A stretch of DNA of 64,000 bases from Stramonita haemastoma (GCA_030674155.1 CM060342.1:11352828-11416827); one strand, 5' to 3'. Numbered from the stretch's first letter, positions 11,726 to 23,034 are shown. The notes: a model not told the origin generated them from the letters alone. Numbers and translations: made by a program.

Positions 11726-13430
11726 ACAAAGATTCCCACTTCAGTATTCCTTAGCATACATACGTGATTTTATCACACTGTAGCTGCTCAAAGCAAAAAC
11801 TTATCTCCAGTATTTAAAAAAAAAAAAGAGAGAGAGAATACTCTTGCATCCATGGGACCAGCAACACCAGCACCAAGCAAATACAAACTCACCCTTCATG
11901 TACACTGGGTAGGTACTAGGTAGGTTGGCACCGTAATATAATTCATGTGTACACTGATTGATGAGAATGCAGAAGTTTTTCACTGTCTGTATGTGCAGAC
12001 AAAAAACAAAGAAAAGGGTGATATACAAACATACTGAAACAAATATTTTGCAGAGGGGATTTTTTTTAAATAATGGGTGGCACTACTCTTGTAGTGTGTC
12101 TTTGTCTTTTCTATCTATCATAAAAAATTTTAAAGGATTAGTTTATGAAATGCACACAATATGAAGATAATCAGGAAGAGAAAAAGGAACCAGTTGTTAG
12201 GAAAAAAAAATGAAGATCTAAGTGAAATTCATAAAAATATCTAACATATAATTTTTTTTCAAGAATTTGCCAATTGCTTTTTCCTCCTCTTTCATGTTTT
12301 TTTTTTTTAGTAACAAAACAAGTTGGTGCCATCATAATTTAGGTTGTTTTTTTTAGGGGGGACAAGTGCAGATTAAAGTTTGTGAACATTATCCGTACTT
12401 TTTCATATTACTGTTAATTCATTATTATGCTTATCCAAGGGGAAAAAAGTACAGACACTGCCCAAATGAAATTCATTTCATAGCTCTGTCTTTTTTCTTT
12501 TTTTTCATTCAATGTTCTACTAAAATCCCTCTGGTTAAAACTCTGATTGTTAGGCCAGCATGATGCCAGAACAAAAACAGGAACAAGATTTCTCCTCCTC
12601 AAAGACATTATGTAGCTGTCTCTATGGTGGGATTAAAAAAAAAATTTTTTTTAAGCATTCCCAAGGTAAGAGATAACAGACATTTGTTGTGAATCTATAT
12701 GTATAGCTCTGTGTGTGTGTGTGTGTGTGTGTGTGGATGCGCACACATGCACACAGACCAATTATTTGCTATTTTTCAAGATTTCCCTGCCCACCAATGC
12801 ACTTTTTCCTAAGAAATAAGAACCAGCTTTATCACAGTCACTTTGGTAACTGCAGTTAACCTATTGTATACACCACAATTTTCACCTCTGTATGTAGCTT
12901 CTAAAAGGAAAAAAATATCTGAGGAAAAAATGACAATTTCCACCACAAATAAATATGCCTCTCGCCTTGTATTTTAGATCGCTGTTTTCAAATGAACCAT
13001 GAACATTGATCAAGATTTAATACTCATCATATCATGAGACACATCCATGTTCTAAGCAACCATTTAAATAGACTGGGAAATTCTCAAGTACACACTTTGC
13101 TTTTCAAAACATCTGACTGATTAAGATTGGTCTGAATTATTTTTCCTTTCTGGTTGATACTAACAATAAAAATGAAAAGAATATCACACACATTTCCTGG
13201 GTGGTGTAGGCACAGACAATGTAAACAATATAAAAAAAAATAACCATCGTCTTTCAAATAAATAAAATGATATTGCCTTTATAACAAATAAAATCTCCTT
13301 TCAAGACCTCCAAAATCAACGTAGTTGTTTTTTTTCAAAAAGCTGGGCATAAACAGTCTTTCCTATTGATCAATATATTTGGGTCTCAAAAAATACCATT
13401 ATTACATTAAAAAAAAAGGGTACAGATCAT
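11726..13430. other. Downstream flank of the TLC gene, probable 3' UTR or intergenic
   Basis: This lies just downstream of the TLC gene on the minus strand. It is AT-rich with many short A and T runs and a TG array at 12709-12735. No coding exon is recognised. How much of it is transcribed 3' UTR cannot be decided from sequence alone. Confidence 0.4.
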
Positions 13431-13559
13431 GTAACAAAAAATATATCATACAAATTTATATAACAAAAATGTTGAAAATATGGTCTCCTAACATTTGCAA
13501 ACAGTTTATCTAAAATGATACATAACAAAAAATATCACTTCAGAATTCAGAACCTTTAA

Positions 13560-14010
13560 GAGAAAAACAAATGTAATATATTTCTCCTACTATATATCAT
13601 GTGGTTCAGACCTCCGTGTAGTAAAATCCTGTAGAAAACCTAAATACTATCTTCTTTTCATACTTGCAAACAGTTTGTCAAAAATTACAAAATCATGGAA
13701 CTTGAGCATTCAAAACCTTAGCGCAGATAAAACAAACAAAAGACCCTTCTGCAACAATATACCAAGTGATCTTTTACGTCCAAGGTATAAAAAAAAAAAA
13801 CTTGTAAAAAAACCCAAAACCTTTCACAGATAGAATGAATGCAACATACTTCTACTGCTATACATCATGTGATTTACACTTCCAAGGTATGAAAAAAGAA
13901 AAACAGGTAAAAAAAACAAAAACCTTTTACAGAAAAAAAAAAATGAACATAACATACTTCTACTGCTATACATGATGTGATTTAGACTTCCAGCGCATGA
14001 AAATCTTGTA
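13560..14010 (-). repeat. Diverged tandem copies of the TLC gene's stop-codon region
   Basis: The sequence around the stop codon (plus strand ACTGCTATACATGATGTGAT, then TTAGACTTCCAGCGCATG and AAAATCTTGTAAAAAAC) has related copies further downstream in the gene's 3' flank, near 13848-13912, 13745-13815 and 13585-13645. Spacing is about 105-160 bp. Only the copy at 13966-14010 is coding. The nearest copy (13848) is the most similar and the outer ones are progressively more diverged. Confidence 0.7.
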
Positions 14011-14764
14011 AAAAACTCGGACAGTTCCTCTGACCATGAGCCAAAACCAGAACAGCTGAGGCAGAAGAATCATCAGACATCCTAGATTGCACTTGACAGG
14101 GATTCTGCCTGGGACCTCCAGTACATCGATACTTGCATATACGGCGTAGCGCCAGTACAGGTAGGGAAAGATGAGTATCCGTGACACGAAAAACGAAAAC
14201 AGCATCAGCAGCCCAGCTGCAATGTAGTATGGCGAGTTCTTTAGGTTCAGCTGAAACACACACACCACACCAACATATTAGTACCAGGAAACAGATGACC
14301 AGATTTACAAACTGCATACACACGGGGGCTGGATGTAAAAAAGCACAGGAGTGCTTATTCTATTATCCTCGATACAAAACAATAAATAAATAAATAAAAT
14401 AAAAAATGAGTAGAAAGGCATACAAATACAGATATACATTCAAACATGCGTACATATGTTTAGGTTTCGCTGCACGTACATACACTAGCACGTAAGTAGA
14501 ATGGTATGCATGTATGTATACACATTCAAAGATGGATACAAAATGATGCATACACATGGGGACTTTATGTAAAAAAAATAATTTGAAAAATATATATCTA
14601 AAGCACATGAGAGCTTATTGCATTATTCTCAATATAAAAAAGAAGATGAATAAAAAATGAATTAAAAATGAGTTATAAAACACAAAAACCATCTCAACAG
14701 CTTAGCAACAAATGAGCAGGCAGCTCACACAAAGCAAAACAGCACCGCACGCGCGCGCGCGCAC

Positions 14765-14799
<35 letters not shown>

Positions 14800-15867
14800 C
14801 ACACACACACACACACACACACACCACGTCTAATATCAATATTCAGTAGGTCACACTTGAGTTTTCAGACACAGAGGTATTTTTCTGCACTTCAATACAG
14901 TAGGCATAATTTAAAATTTCATCCAGATATTACAATTTCAAAGCAAAACATGTCAGTTTTATCCACTCAGTTATGTAGTTATGTAGTTGGTTTTCATGAT
15001 TTATCATTATAGGAGGTCTGAGCAAGAAGAACTGGCAATGTTAAGAGTGGTGATGGCAGAAAAGAGGGGGGGGGGGGGGGGGTTGCCAGTTTTTAGTGAG
15101 TGATGACAAAGTCTGACTGTAATTTCAGTGTTGTGCCTTTGGTTGTTGTAAATGAACGTTGTGTATCAAAATGAATATTGCAAAACGATGTTTGTACAAT
15201 CACTTTTTCATGTTGTCGTTTCTTTAATTACATCCATGTAACGTGCTTTGAGGGTTCTTGATTCTAATGAAAGGCGATAAAACAAAACAAAAATACCATT
15301 CAATTATTATCATTAAAGATCATTTGAGTTCCAGTTCTCTGCAGACTTTACCTGGGCCATGACAGTGCGAGCAGCGATGAAAGGAATGGTCACCTCAATC
15401 ATGTAAAAGGCTCCCACAAAGAAATCGCCCAGGTTTCGGCGGAAAAACTGTTAACATACCAGTCTCAACATCAATCCCTTTCAAACAATAAAAGAAGTAA
15501 TTGATGACACTACACCACACACACTACAGTTATCTATAACAAAGGTTTAATAACAATGAAACACTACACTACACTACACTACACTACACTACACTACACT
15601 ACACAACACTACATTAACACTACACTACACTACACTACACTACACTACACTACACACACACACCATGCTATGCTACACTACACTACACACCACATCACAC
15701 CACACCACAGCCCTCAGATGGTTAGGAATGAAACAATGAAGATCAATTAAAACAAACTGAATAACAGCACAGAAAAAAAAAGATATATTCGCAAAAAAAC
15801 CCAAAGATATCTGTTATACATACATCACGCACGCACGCATGCACGCATGCGCGTGCACACACACACA

Positions 15868-15900
<33 letters not shown>

Positions 15901-16540
15901 TTTCAAAGTTGCTGTCAACATTAACAAGACATAAAAACTTGAAAACAAAATTGTACCTTCCCTGTAGTATTGGTGTTTTATGCTTCCATTCTCTGAAAAG
16001 ATATGTGATTATTTTAATTAATGTTAGTTAAGTTAAGTCTGTCCCGAGCCTAAGGCTCATCAGGCCGGTGCTTATCCCGGTTTCTGTGGCGCTAAGCGAC
16101 TGAGAGTCATAGACTCCCCCCTGGATAGGACGCCAGTCTATCGCAGGGTTAACCCCCCAACACAAGGTTGGTACCCCTTTTACACCTGGGTGGGGTGAGA
16201 AAATAGCCGTAAAGTGCCTTTTCCAAGGGCACAACGCCATAGCCGACAGCTGGGATCGAACCCGCAACCTTTAGATTACGAGTCCAACGCCCTAACCACT
16301 CGACTACCGCGGCGGCTAATTAATGTTAATGTGCTCTAAAAAGTCTTCTATCGTGTAACCTTATTGATTCACCTTAGAATCAATTCTTATCTATCTGCCT
16401 GCCTGCATGCCTGCCTGACTGTCTCTCTGTCTCTGTCTAGCTGGCTATCTGTAGATCTATCTATCCATGCATTACATTCCTAATATGAACCTAATGACCT
16501 GCAAAAACTGAACCATTGTTGTATTGTTTTACCGTAGACT

Positions 16541-16600
<60 letters not shown>

Positions 16601-16695
16601 ACACACAAACATACACACACACACGCACATACACGCACACAATGTATGCACACACTTTGTACACACACTATGTACACATTTTATGTACACACACA

Positions 16696-16759
<64 letters not shown>

Positions 16760-16814
16760 TGCACACACATATACATAATGTATAACACACACACTCTATG
16801 TACACACACTCTAT

Positions 16815-16860
<46 letters not shown>

Positions 16861-17419
16861 ATCCCCCCCTCCACCCAACCCACCCACCCAACCCCCACCC
16901 CAACCCAAACCCAGCACCCCCAAAAACAATAACGCCACTCGCTCCCCAACACAACAGCACCACAGCAAAAAAAAGACAGCTGCAGCAGAGAGGCCCACTC
17001 ACAATGATGGCAGGGAAGATGATGATGGGCATGAGGATGTGGTGAACCAGGAGCAGTCGGCTCTCATGCACAAACAGGCGCAGCTGCCCCCACAGCGGGG
17101 TGCTGCGAACTTTGTCATCTTCGTTCCAGAGGAAAGTGAGGTACATGGCCCTCACGTCGTGGACAAAGTAGGGCAGAGCGAACCACGCGTACTTGTTGCT
17201 CAGCCAGTGACTGGAACACAGCGTGAAAGTACAGCATTTATCATTTGTTGCCTTACAGCCGGATAGGGGATTGAGGACGGGATAGTTCCGTGGTCAGAGC
17301 GCTCGCTTTCCCCCAGTCAAGTTAAGCAGTGTTGAGCGTGGTTGCCAATTGGATGGGTGACCGTTTGCGTGCCTTGGCTACAGTACAGTTCATCCAGCTG
17401 TAAATGGGTACCTGCCCTC

Positions 17420-17465
<46 letters not shown>

Positions 17466-18061
17466 GCGCGTGTGTGTGTGTGTGCGCGTGCGCGCGTGTG
17501 TGTGTGTGTGCTTTCGTACTTGCTAGAATTATTTATTGTCATTGGTTGTTTGTTGTGAGGGTCGAGTGCAAGCGCTTTGATTTGTTTTTACAAGATATAG
17601 CGCTATATAAATTCCATGTATTATTATTATTATTATTTAGGGTCAGGGAAGGTAAAGCAGTGAGGGAGCGGAGATGGGCACCGCCCTCAACATGCTGGCC
17701 CTTAGAGAAGCTGAGGTCTCTGATGCTTTGCTCCCCTACGACCACACAGGTTGTGGGACACCTTTACCTTTTTCAGCCTGATAGGAAGATCATGTACCAT
17801 TATCCTGTGTTGAGGTATGCTGTGATTATGACCATGAATACTGGGTGCCTAACCAGAAAATGTTCTTCAGGTTCTTACGGTGAGTTCTTACTGATATGTG
17901 TTTGCAAGTTGTACAGCAAAACTCCCTTAGTTCTACAGTGCAAATCAAAAGCATACACAATGTAGGTTCTACAAAGCTGTTTCAATAAGATCCTCTTATT
18001 CTCCATTCTTGGCCAGTTTTCACAGCTTCTCCCCCTAGTCCACTGCAGTACACACACGCGT

Positions 18062-18101
<40 letters not shown>

Positions 18102-19913
18102 CAATACTTACACATCGAACATGATGTCCTGGACTTGTGAGACAATGACTAGTCCTGCAGTGAAGGACATGAGGGCCTGAATGCTGCATGTACATCTGCA
18201 ACATCAACATTTCTTTTATTTTCCCTAAATGAACATTTTTGTTTTTTGTTTTTTTTTACCAATTTTGTGGGTGTTCTTTGGCCACACCATGTCAAAGAAT
18301 ATACATGTATACATTTATAACTAACTCAGTTCCACACAGTCAGTCAGTTGGTTTATATCCTGAGCAGGTATATCATAAAAGTTGACTTATTTTGTCAGGT
18401 CAGAGCAAAGACTCTGCTACAGTATGACAGTAGACTGTACAACCTGCGTCTGTCACTGCTGCTTGTGGGTCACCCCTTGGGTGGGAAAACTGAAGGCTGT
18501 GGGAAAAAATCCAGACAGAAAGTCCTGCAGCTGCATAGGCTACTGCAGAAAGGGCATGGCACTGCCACAGAGCACTGCTGGCAGTTCTGGCCATAGGCTG
18601 CCACAGTCATGTACTGCTCAATTGCCCCTGTGTTCTGTAAGATCAGCTGTCTTACCTCTATTTGTCATGGACTTGTGGAGGCAGGTGGAGAGAGGTGCTG
18701 TTCAAACAGCAGCAATTTACCTATGCTCATGGTACATAGTGCCAACCCCCTTCACAAACATGACTGTAGATATGAATGAATATATCTATAACAACCCTCT
18801 GCAACCCTCCTCCCCCCCCCTTCCCCCCAAAAGCGCTAGGTTGGACTTGATTGTCCAAGACAGTCAATCATGTATTCATTCTTCTTTATTCATCTAGACT
18901 GGATGAGGCATGAAAAAGAGTGATAAGAACGTCAGATGTATGATTTGAAGATACGGGTTTTAATCTCAGTGTCAAAGCCATGAAAAAAAAAGTTTCTTGG
19001 AGTTAACATTGATCCTACCCCATTTGCATTTAAATCTTTAGGATGAAGCTATAAAAATAATTAGATCCTGTGTGCTAACAGATCATCTTGCACATCTGTT
19101 AAAAACTCATCTAGCTTTCACAGCAGGCCAGCTATGATTGGTGGTATGGATGACTCAACACTTCCAACATAGAATGTGTGTGCCAGTAATGAGTAAAGGT
19201 CTAAATGAACACACCTGAGAGTAGGGGCAGTAAAGAAAACAAACACACACAGGTTAGGTGATACAAGACAGAACACTAGACAAAAAAATGAGGAAAAGAC
19301 AAATTTGAAACATGAAACTTTTAAAAGAAATTAACCATAGGACTAGGGGGAGTCGAGTTTGGAAATGAAAATGTGTTGGAATTGAACAACAGAAGAAGTA
19401 GTAACAATATGATAAAGACAGACAGACAATACAAAATAAAGAAACAGTTCTTGGAGGAGGAAATAATATTATTTAATAATTATCAATATTCATGAGTGAG
19501 AAACTCTTTAACTTAGATCCCTGATGAAGCCTACAGAAACAGTGCTTCAGAAAACGTCATACTTTACTCTGAAAGCTGTTTCCCGTGTTGCATACATTCT
19601 TGCACTACATTGGCGTTCTTCCTTTTGCATGCAGTTGCACTACGGTACCCACGCCAATTGTGGAGAGAGAAAAAAAATCCCTGACCTAGGGGCACTGAAT
19701 AAAGTGCTTTCTCATTGAAAGAGCGCACTGATCATAACTCCCGAACTCCCCAAGACCCTTAATAACTTACTTTTCACTGATTAGGCAGATGTCTCCAGGG
19801 CTGAGGCTGTGTTTTAAATATGTCGTCAACACAGATTTGATTATGGTGTAGACAAGAGGAAAATAAAGACTTCCTGCTAGCAGAAGACAAAACTCCGTCC
19901 ATCCGTCGTTCAT
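13966..19913 (-). CDS. TLCD3A: TLC domain-containing protein 3-like (TLCD3A/FAM57 family)
   Basis: This is a multi-pass membrane protein of the TRAM-LAG1-CLN8 (TLC) family. Its FAM57/TLCD3 relatives are linked to ceramide and membrane-lipid homeostasis. Coding exons on the minus strand are 19771-19913, 18112-18195, 17003-17210, 15352-15447 and 13966-14250. All introns are GT-AG and the phases match throughout, giving 271 residues; human TLCD3A is about 257. Recognisable stretches are SIQALMSFTAG (exon 2), HWLSNKYAWFALPYFVHD and VHESRLLLVHHILMPII (exon 3, with the conserved His pair), RRNLGDFFVGAFYMIEVTIP (exon 4) and ILIFPYLYWRYAVYASI plus LLPQLFWFWLMVRG (exon 5). Hydrophobic segments fall at the family's usual positions. 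The start ATG at 19913 is followed by a hydrophobic helix (CLLLAGSLYFPLVYTII). The C terminus KSKSHHV is basic. I cannot separate TLCD3A from TLCD3B. The promoter is shared head-to-head with ALKBH4. Confidence 0.9.
14285..14640 (+). repeat. SINE family C 3'-end fragments
   Basis: Two short pieces (about 14300-14400 and 14550-14635) carry the family C 3' end: GATGTAAAAAAGCACAGGAG, GCTTATTCTATTATCCTCGA and a run of AAATA units. They lie in intron 4 of the TLC gene. The same end is seen in longer copies at 41063-41280, 48990-49322 and 49888-50071. Confidence 0.65.
14752..14823. repeat. CG/CA microsatellite
   Basis: A short CG-alternating tract (CGCGCGCGCGC) leads into a long interrupted CA array. 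It is in intron 4 of the TLC gene. Confidence 0.9.
15066..15082 (+). repeat. Run of 17 G
   Basis: This is an uninterrupted poly-G tract in intron 4 of the TLC gene. It is prone to length error in assembly and could form a G-quadruplex. Confidence 0.95.
15560..15700. repeat. ACACT pentanucleotide array
   Basis: Repeated ACACT units run with minor interruptions, then degrade into CACA and CACAC blocks. It is in the TLC gene intron between 15447 and 17003. The long reading frame across it is Tyr/Thr/His-rich and is a repeat artefact. Confidence 0.9.
15825..15900. repeat. CACG/CA microsatellite
   Basis: CACGCACGCATGCACG units lead into a CA array, in an intron of the TLC gene. Confidence 0.9.
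16027..16316 (-). mobile_element. tRNA-derived SINE, family A, copy 1
   Basis: On the minus strand the element starts GCCGCCGCGGTAGTCGAGTGG (A-box like) and has a B box GGTTCGATCCC about 50 nt later. Its body contains GTGTAAAAGGGGTACCAACC. It ends GGGACAGACTTAACTTAAC, a TTAAC-type tandem tail. It is flanked by perfect 12-bp direct repeats TAATTAATGTTA at 16015-16026 and 16317-16328, which fix both ends. It lies in an intron of the TLC gene, in the same orientation as the gene. Confidence 0.92.
16540..16860. repeat. Compound CA microsatellite cluster
   Basis: Three long CA arrays are separated by short TATGTACACA-type spacers. A C-rich tail (16858-16925) sits just downstream, close to the exon at 17003-17210. 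Open frames through it on both strands encode only Thr-His or Cys-Val repeats. Confidence 0.95.
17265..17775 (+). mobile_element. 5S-type composite SINE (family B), copy 2, split by an insertion
   Basis: The element starts with the tRNA-like head GGGATAGTTCCGTGGTCAGA. It continues into a 5S-like stretch at 17318-17363 (AAGTTAAGCAGTGTTGAGCG, then TTGGATGGGTGACCG). The body matches copy 1 up to about 17424. It resumes at about 17638 with GGGTCAGGGAAGGTAAAGCA and runs to GGTTGTGGGACACCTTTACC. The 17425-17637 gap holds a TG array and a second element's tail (separate entry). It lies in intron 2 of the TLC gene. Confidence 0.7.
17425..17637 (+). mobile_element. TG array plus nested SINE-like 3' tail
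   Basis: A TG array (17425-17512) is followed by AAGCGCTTTGATTTG, TATAGCGCTATATAAATTCC and a tail of ATT trinucleotides. A GCGCTATATAAAT motif before an ATT tail is a common animal SINE/LINE 3' end. It interrupts the family B SINE, so it arrived later. Confidence 0.55.
18061..18101. repeat. CA microsatellite beside an exon
   Basis: The CA array ends about 10 nt from the splice donor of TLC exon 2 (donor at 18110-18111), inside the intron. Confidence 0.9.
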
Positions 19914-20200
19914 GACGCCAGGGTTCACCCCTAACCCGGAAGTTCTAATCTAGGGAGAAGTAAGCCTAGTACTTTTCAATCCAACACAAATCATAAGATA
20001 CACGTTCAAATGATTTAAAATCACTGAAAGTACCAGATTACAGTTATATAGTCTTACATATCATCAGAAATTCATTTTGTGACAAAGTGGTGTTTAGATC
20101 ACTCAAAAAGTACAAAATAGTCTCCTTACTCACACCTCCCGTCAAGTAAGCCAAAGGGAGATTAATCTGAAGAAGTATGGACAAATAGCCCACTGTCGGC
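19914..20200. promoter_or_regulatory. Shared (bidirectional) promoter region, TLC gene / ALKBH4
   Basis: The two start codons diverge and are 287 bp apart, so both 5' untranslated regions and the core promoter elements must lie in or overlap this interval. I see no clear TATA box. The role is inferred from gene arrangement only. Confidence 0.6.
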
Positions 20201-22337
20201 ATGGCAGAAGCAAAAGCGTGCGGTTGTAAAGGTGTTCGTTCTTGTCTTATTTGTGAGAAAACGAACTTTGAAAGCACCGAGCCCAACAAAGTACAGGTAA
20301 ACACTTTATGTCTGATACTATTGACTGTATTCTTTAAAGGTAATATGGCAGGATTGAAGGTTGTGGCCCACTTGGGTCAGGGCATCAGTGGTTCGAGCAT
20401 CAGACGTGTATCTGTTTTGAGTAGAGCAATTTGTGGGGATTACAGTAGTTTACTGGAGTTTACAGTAGTTCTAACTCCATTCTCTTTGTTCCTCAGCTGG
20501 ATCCCTTAGGATTACCAAAAGTGAATTTTTTTTACTCAATCACTATATATATATGTCTATATCAGTTGTTGTTCCCCAGCTTAACACTCTAGGGGGGTCA
20601 CCAGGAATGTGTTCTCTGACTCACTAATCCCACCGGGGAATCACTGTGAGATTGAAATTGCACACACTGAATGAGAAGTTTGCGTGTATGACTATTTTCA
20701 AGTACCTCGCCATATAGGCAGCCATACTCCGACTTCAGAGGATTTTTTCTCCTTTAAAGGAGAGTGCAAGTTGTTCTGTTAAGAGCTTGTCATGGCTGAA
20801 GGCAATCTCAACACAACATTTTACAACATCACAACATTTTAGTGTAGGCCTTGGCAATGAGAGCCGCCGCTGTAGTCTAGTGGTTAGGGCGTTGAACTCG
20901 TAATCTAAAGGTGTCGGGTTCAATCCCAGCTTTGGCTATGGTGTTGTGCCCCTTAGGAAGGGGGCACCTAACGCTTTTCTCCACCCCAACCACGGTGTAA
21001 AAGGGTGGTTAACTAACTGTTTGGGTTAACCTGCCATAACTTGCGCTACTCCAGGGGGCAGTCTATGACTTCAGTCGCTTAACGCCACAAAACCAATAGC
21101 ACCGCACGAAGCTCTTAGGTCGGGAAGACTTACTTTACTTAACTTGGCAATGAGCTGACATCAATAACTGAGTCAGTGATTGCAGCCATTCACCTATGTC
21201 ATTTTAATTTACAAATGATGATTTTAATCACTCTTTTTCATAACAATGGAAGTACACTCAATAGGGGTAAAGGGACTCTGGGGGTTGGAGGAACACCAAA
21301 ACCTTCCATTGAAGGTGGCCACATTCCAAATCCAACTGAACCATGTGCTGCATTTTTTTTCCTATTTAAATAACATTTAATTAATCAGCATCATTAAGTG
21401 ATTATCTGTCATGATTGTTGCATTGCAATTTACATAAATCGTGCTGGGCCTGGATCATAAACTGGATTTTTGTTATTGAAGTTCCAAAAGATTTGATAAA
21501 GTATATCATGTTATTTGGTTTCGTTATGTTGACTCCCCGCCCTGTTATTTTATCATGAACATGATTTAACACATATACTGATATAGCAGTCATGATCAAT
21601 AACCAAATAAGATTAATTTAAAACAGGTTTTTTGTGTGATTTGTTTGTTTGGTTTTTTGGTTTTTTTGCTGAAAGTGCTTGTCTTTTTTCTTATCATTGA
21701 AAATGAAGCATGTAATATAATTTTTGTCAACATAGTTCTTTTTTCTCTTTCACTTGACCTTTATATATCATACATCATTGTATGTATAGTTAACATCATT
21801 TTTGAGAATTTATATGTAATGTAGAAGAAAAATAAAGAGCTCTGGACAAAGACAAAAATGAGATACTCAGATAGTAGGTTATTTAAATTAATGCTAAAGT
21901 TATGGCTTATGCAATTTCAATACTTCACTTCCTTTGGTTGGTTCTCTGGATACTACACTGAAATAGCCTTTAATTATATGGATCTCTATTCTATTCAATT
22001 TTCAGGAGCAGCATAGTTTTCAGATGTTTTCAGTTCAGTGTACGCAGCCAGAAGTGTTTACCTACTGCCTGCAGTGTGGCACAGCATTCCAGGAAACCTC
22101 CTCCCAGCATCCTCAGCATCATGGCCGCAGCATCGACCTCCAGGGCATCACAGTGGTCCCAGAGTTCATTTCAGAAGCAGGAGGAGATTTCCTTCAGCAG
22201 CAGATTTACAACGCCCCTTTGTCTTGTCACAGTCTGGTCGAAGGAAACAGGTGTGTGGTATGTTCTGTGAGTGATATTGGATTCTGACACAAAATACATT
22301 ATCACAAAAAGAAAAGTGGAGCAAGGGAGATTATAAT

Positions 22338-22396
<59 letters not shown>

Positions 22397-23034
22397 ATAT
22401 TATATAATAGAAAAGTATGCAGAAAGAAAAGCACACCCCCACCCCCCCCAAAAAAAAAAAAAAAAAAAAATTCAAGAGAATAAGAAAAGATGGAGGAAAA
22501 GGATCAAAGGTGAGGTTGTAAAGAGTTTATTCCATTACAACACCTTTCTTGCTTTGTTTCCTTCAGGACTTTGGCCCAAAGGTAAACTTCAAGAAGAAGA
22601 AACTTCGTACCGACAAGTTCAGCGGACTGCCAGGCTACTCCCAGTTTCTGTATGAGCGAATGCAGACCCACCCTGAACTGGCCGACTTCTTGCCAGTAGA
22701 GCTGTGCAACCTGGAGTACTGCACAGACAGGGGCGCCTGCCATAGACCCTCACTTTGACGACTTCTGGCTGTGGGGACAGCGGCTTGTCACCTCAACCTT
22801 CTGTCCGATTCCGTATTGTCCTTCACTAACGACGCCTTGCCATCGGTGGAGGTTCAAGTTCCACTGGTACGTCGGTCTTTGATTGTGGTGAGCGGAGATG
22901 CGCGGAATAAGTGGAAGCATGGGATTCATCGGCATCACATCTCTGGCAAAAGAATCGCCACCACATTGAGAGAACTGACGCCTGAGTTTTTAGAAGGTGG
23001 AGAAAGAGTGGAGGAGGGCCAGCAATCTACTTGA
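20201..23034 (+). CDS. ALKBH4: ALKBH4-like 2-oxoglutarate/Fe(II) dioxygenase, reading frame broken three times
   Basis: ALKBH4 is an AlkB-family dioxygenase reported to demethylate actin lysine and implicated in DNA 6mA removal. Exons are 20201-20296 (starting MAEAKACGCKGVRSCLIC, with the family's Cys-rich N terminus), 22006-22250 and 22567-23034, with GT-AG junctions. Exon 2 carries FTYCLQCGTAF and GITVVPEFISE and ends in LSQSGRRKQ. Exon 3 begins DFGPKVNFKKKKL and includes the iron-binding H-x-D (codons at 22751-22759), the distal histidine in KWKHGIHRHHI and RIATTLREL. Three single-base breaks interrupt the frame: one base missing in the C4T3 run at 22213-22220, one extra T near 22738, and one base missing near 22791-22792. 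The H-x-D lies between the last two breaks in a third frame. Family residues are preserved on both sides of each break, so this is either a local sequence error or a very recent pseudogene. Corrected length would be about 270 residues; human ALKBH4 is about 302. Confidence 0.88.
20862..21142 (+). mobile_element. tRNA-derived SINE, family A, copy 2
   Basis: The copy starts AGCCGCCGCTGTAGTCTAGT, has a B box GGGTTCAATCC, and ends GACTTACTTTACTTAA. It is flanked by perfect 12-bp repeats CTTGGCAATGAG at 20850-20861 and 21143-21154. It lies in ALKBH4 intron 1, in the sense orientation. It is more diverged from the others than copies 1, 3 and 4 are from each other. Confidence 0.92.
22341..22470. repeat. 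TG array and poly-A tract in ALKBH4 intron 2
   Basis: A TG array of roughly 50 bp (22341-22394) is followed by a C run and about 20 A residues (22450-22470). It sits between exon 2 (ends 22250) and exon 3 (starts 22567). Confidence 0.9.

Noticed and set aside
16250..16316. Possible functional tRNA genes at SINE heads (also near 20865, 42000, 47410, 40360, 44140, 49300, 25640)
   Set aside because: The A and B boxes are present, but the acceptor stems do not pair and each copy continues into a SINE body. For family A, target duplications enclose the whole element.
16516..17266. Thr-His and Cys-Val rich open frames on both strands
   Set aside because: They are translations of CA/TG arrays. The only real coding part nearby is the TLC exon at 17003-17210 on the minus strand.
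17318..17363. A real 5S rRNA gene
   Set aside because: Only the 3' half-like control region is present; the 5' half of 5S is missing and replaced by a tRNA-like head.
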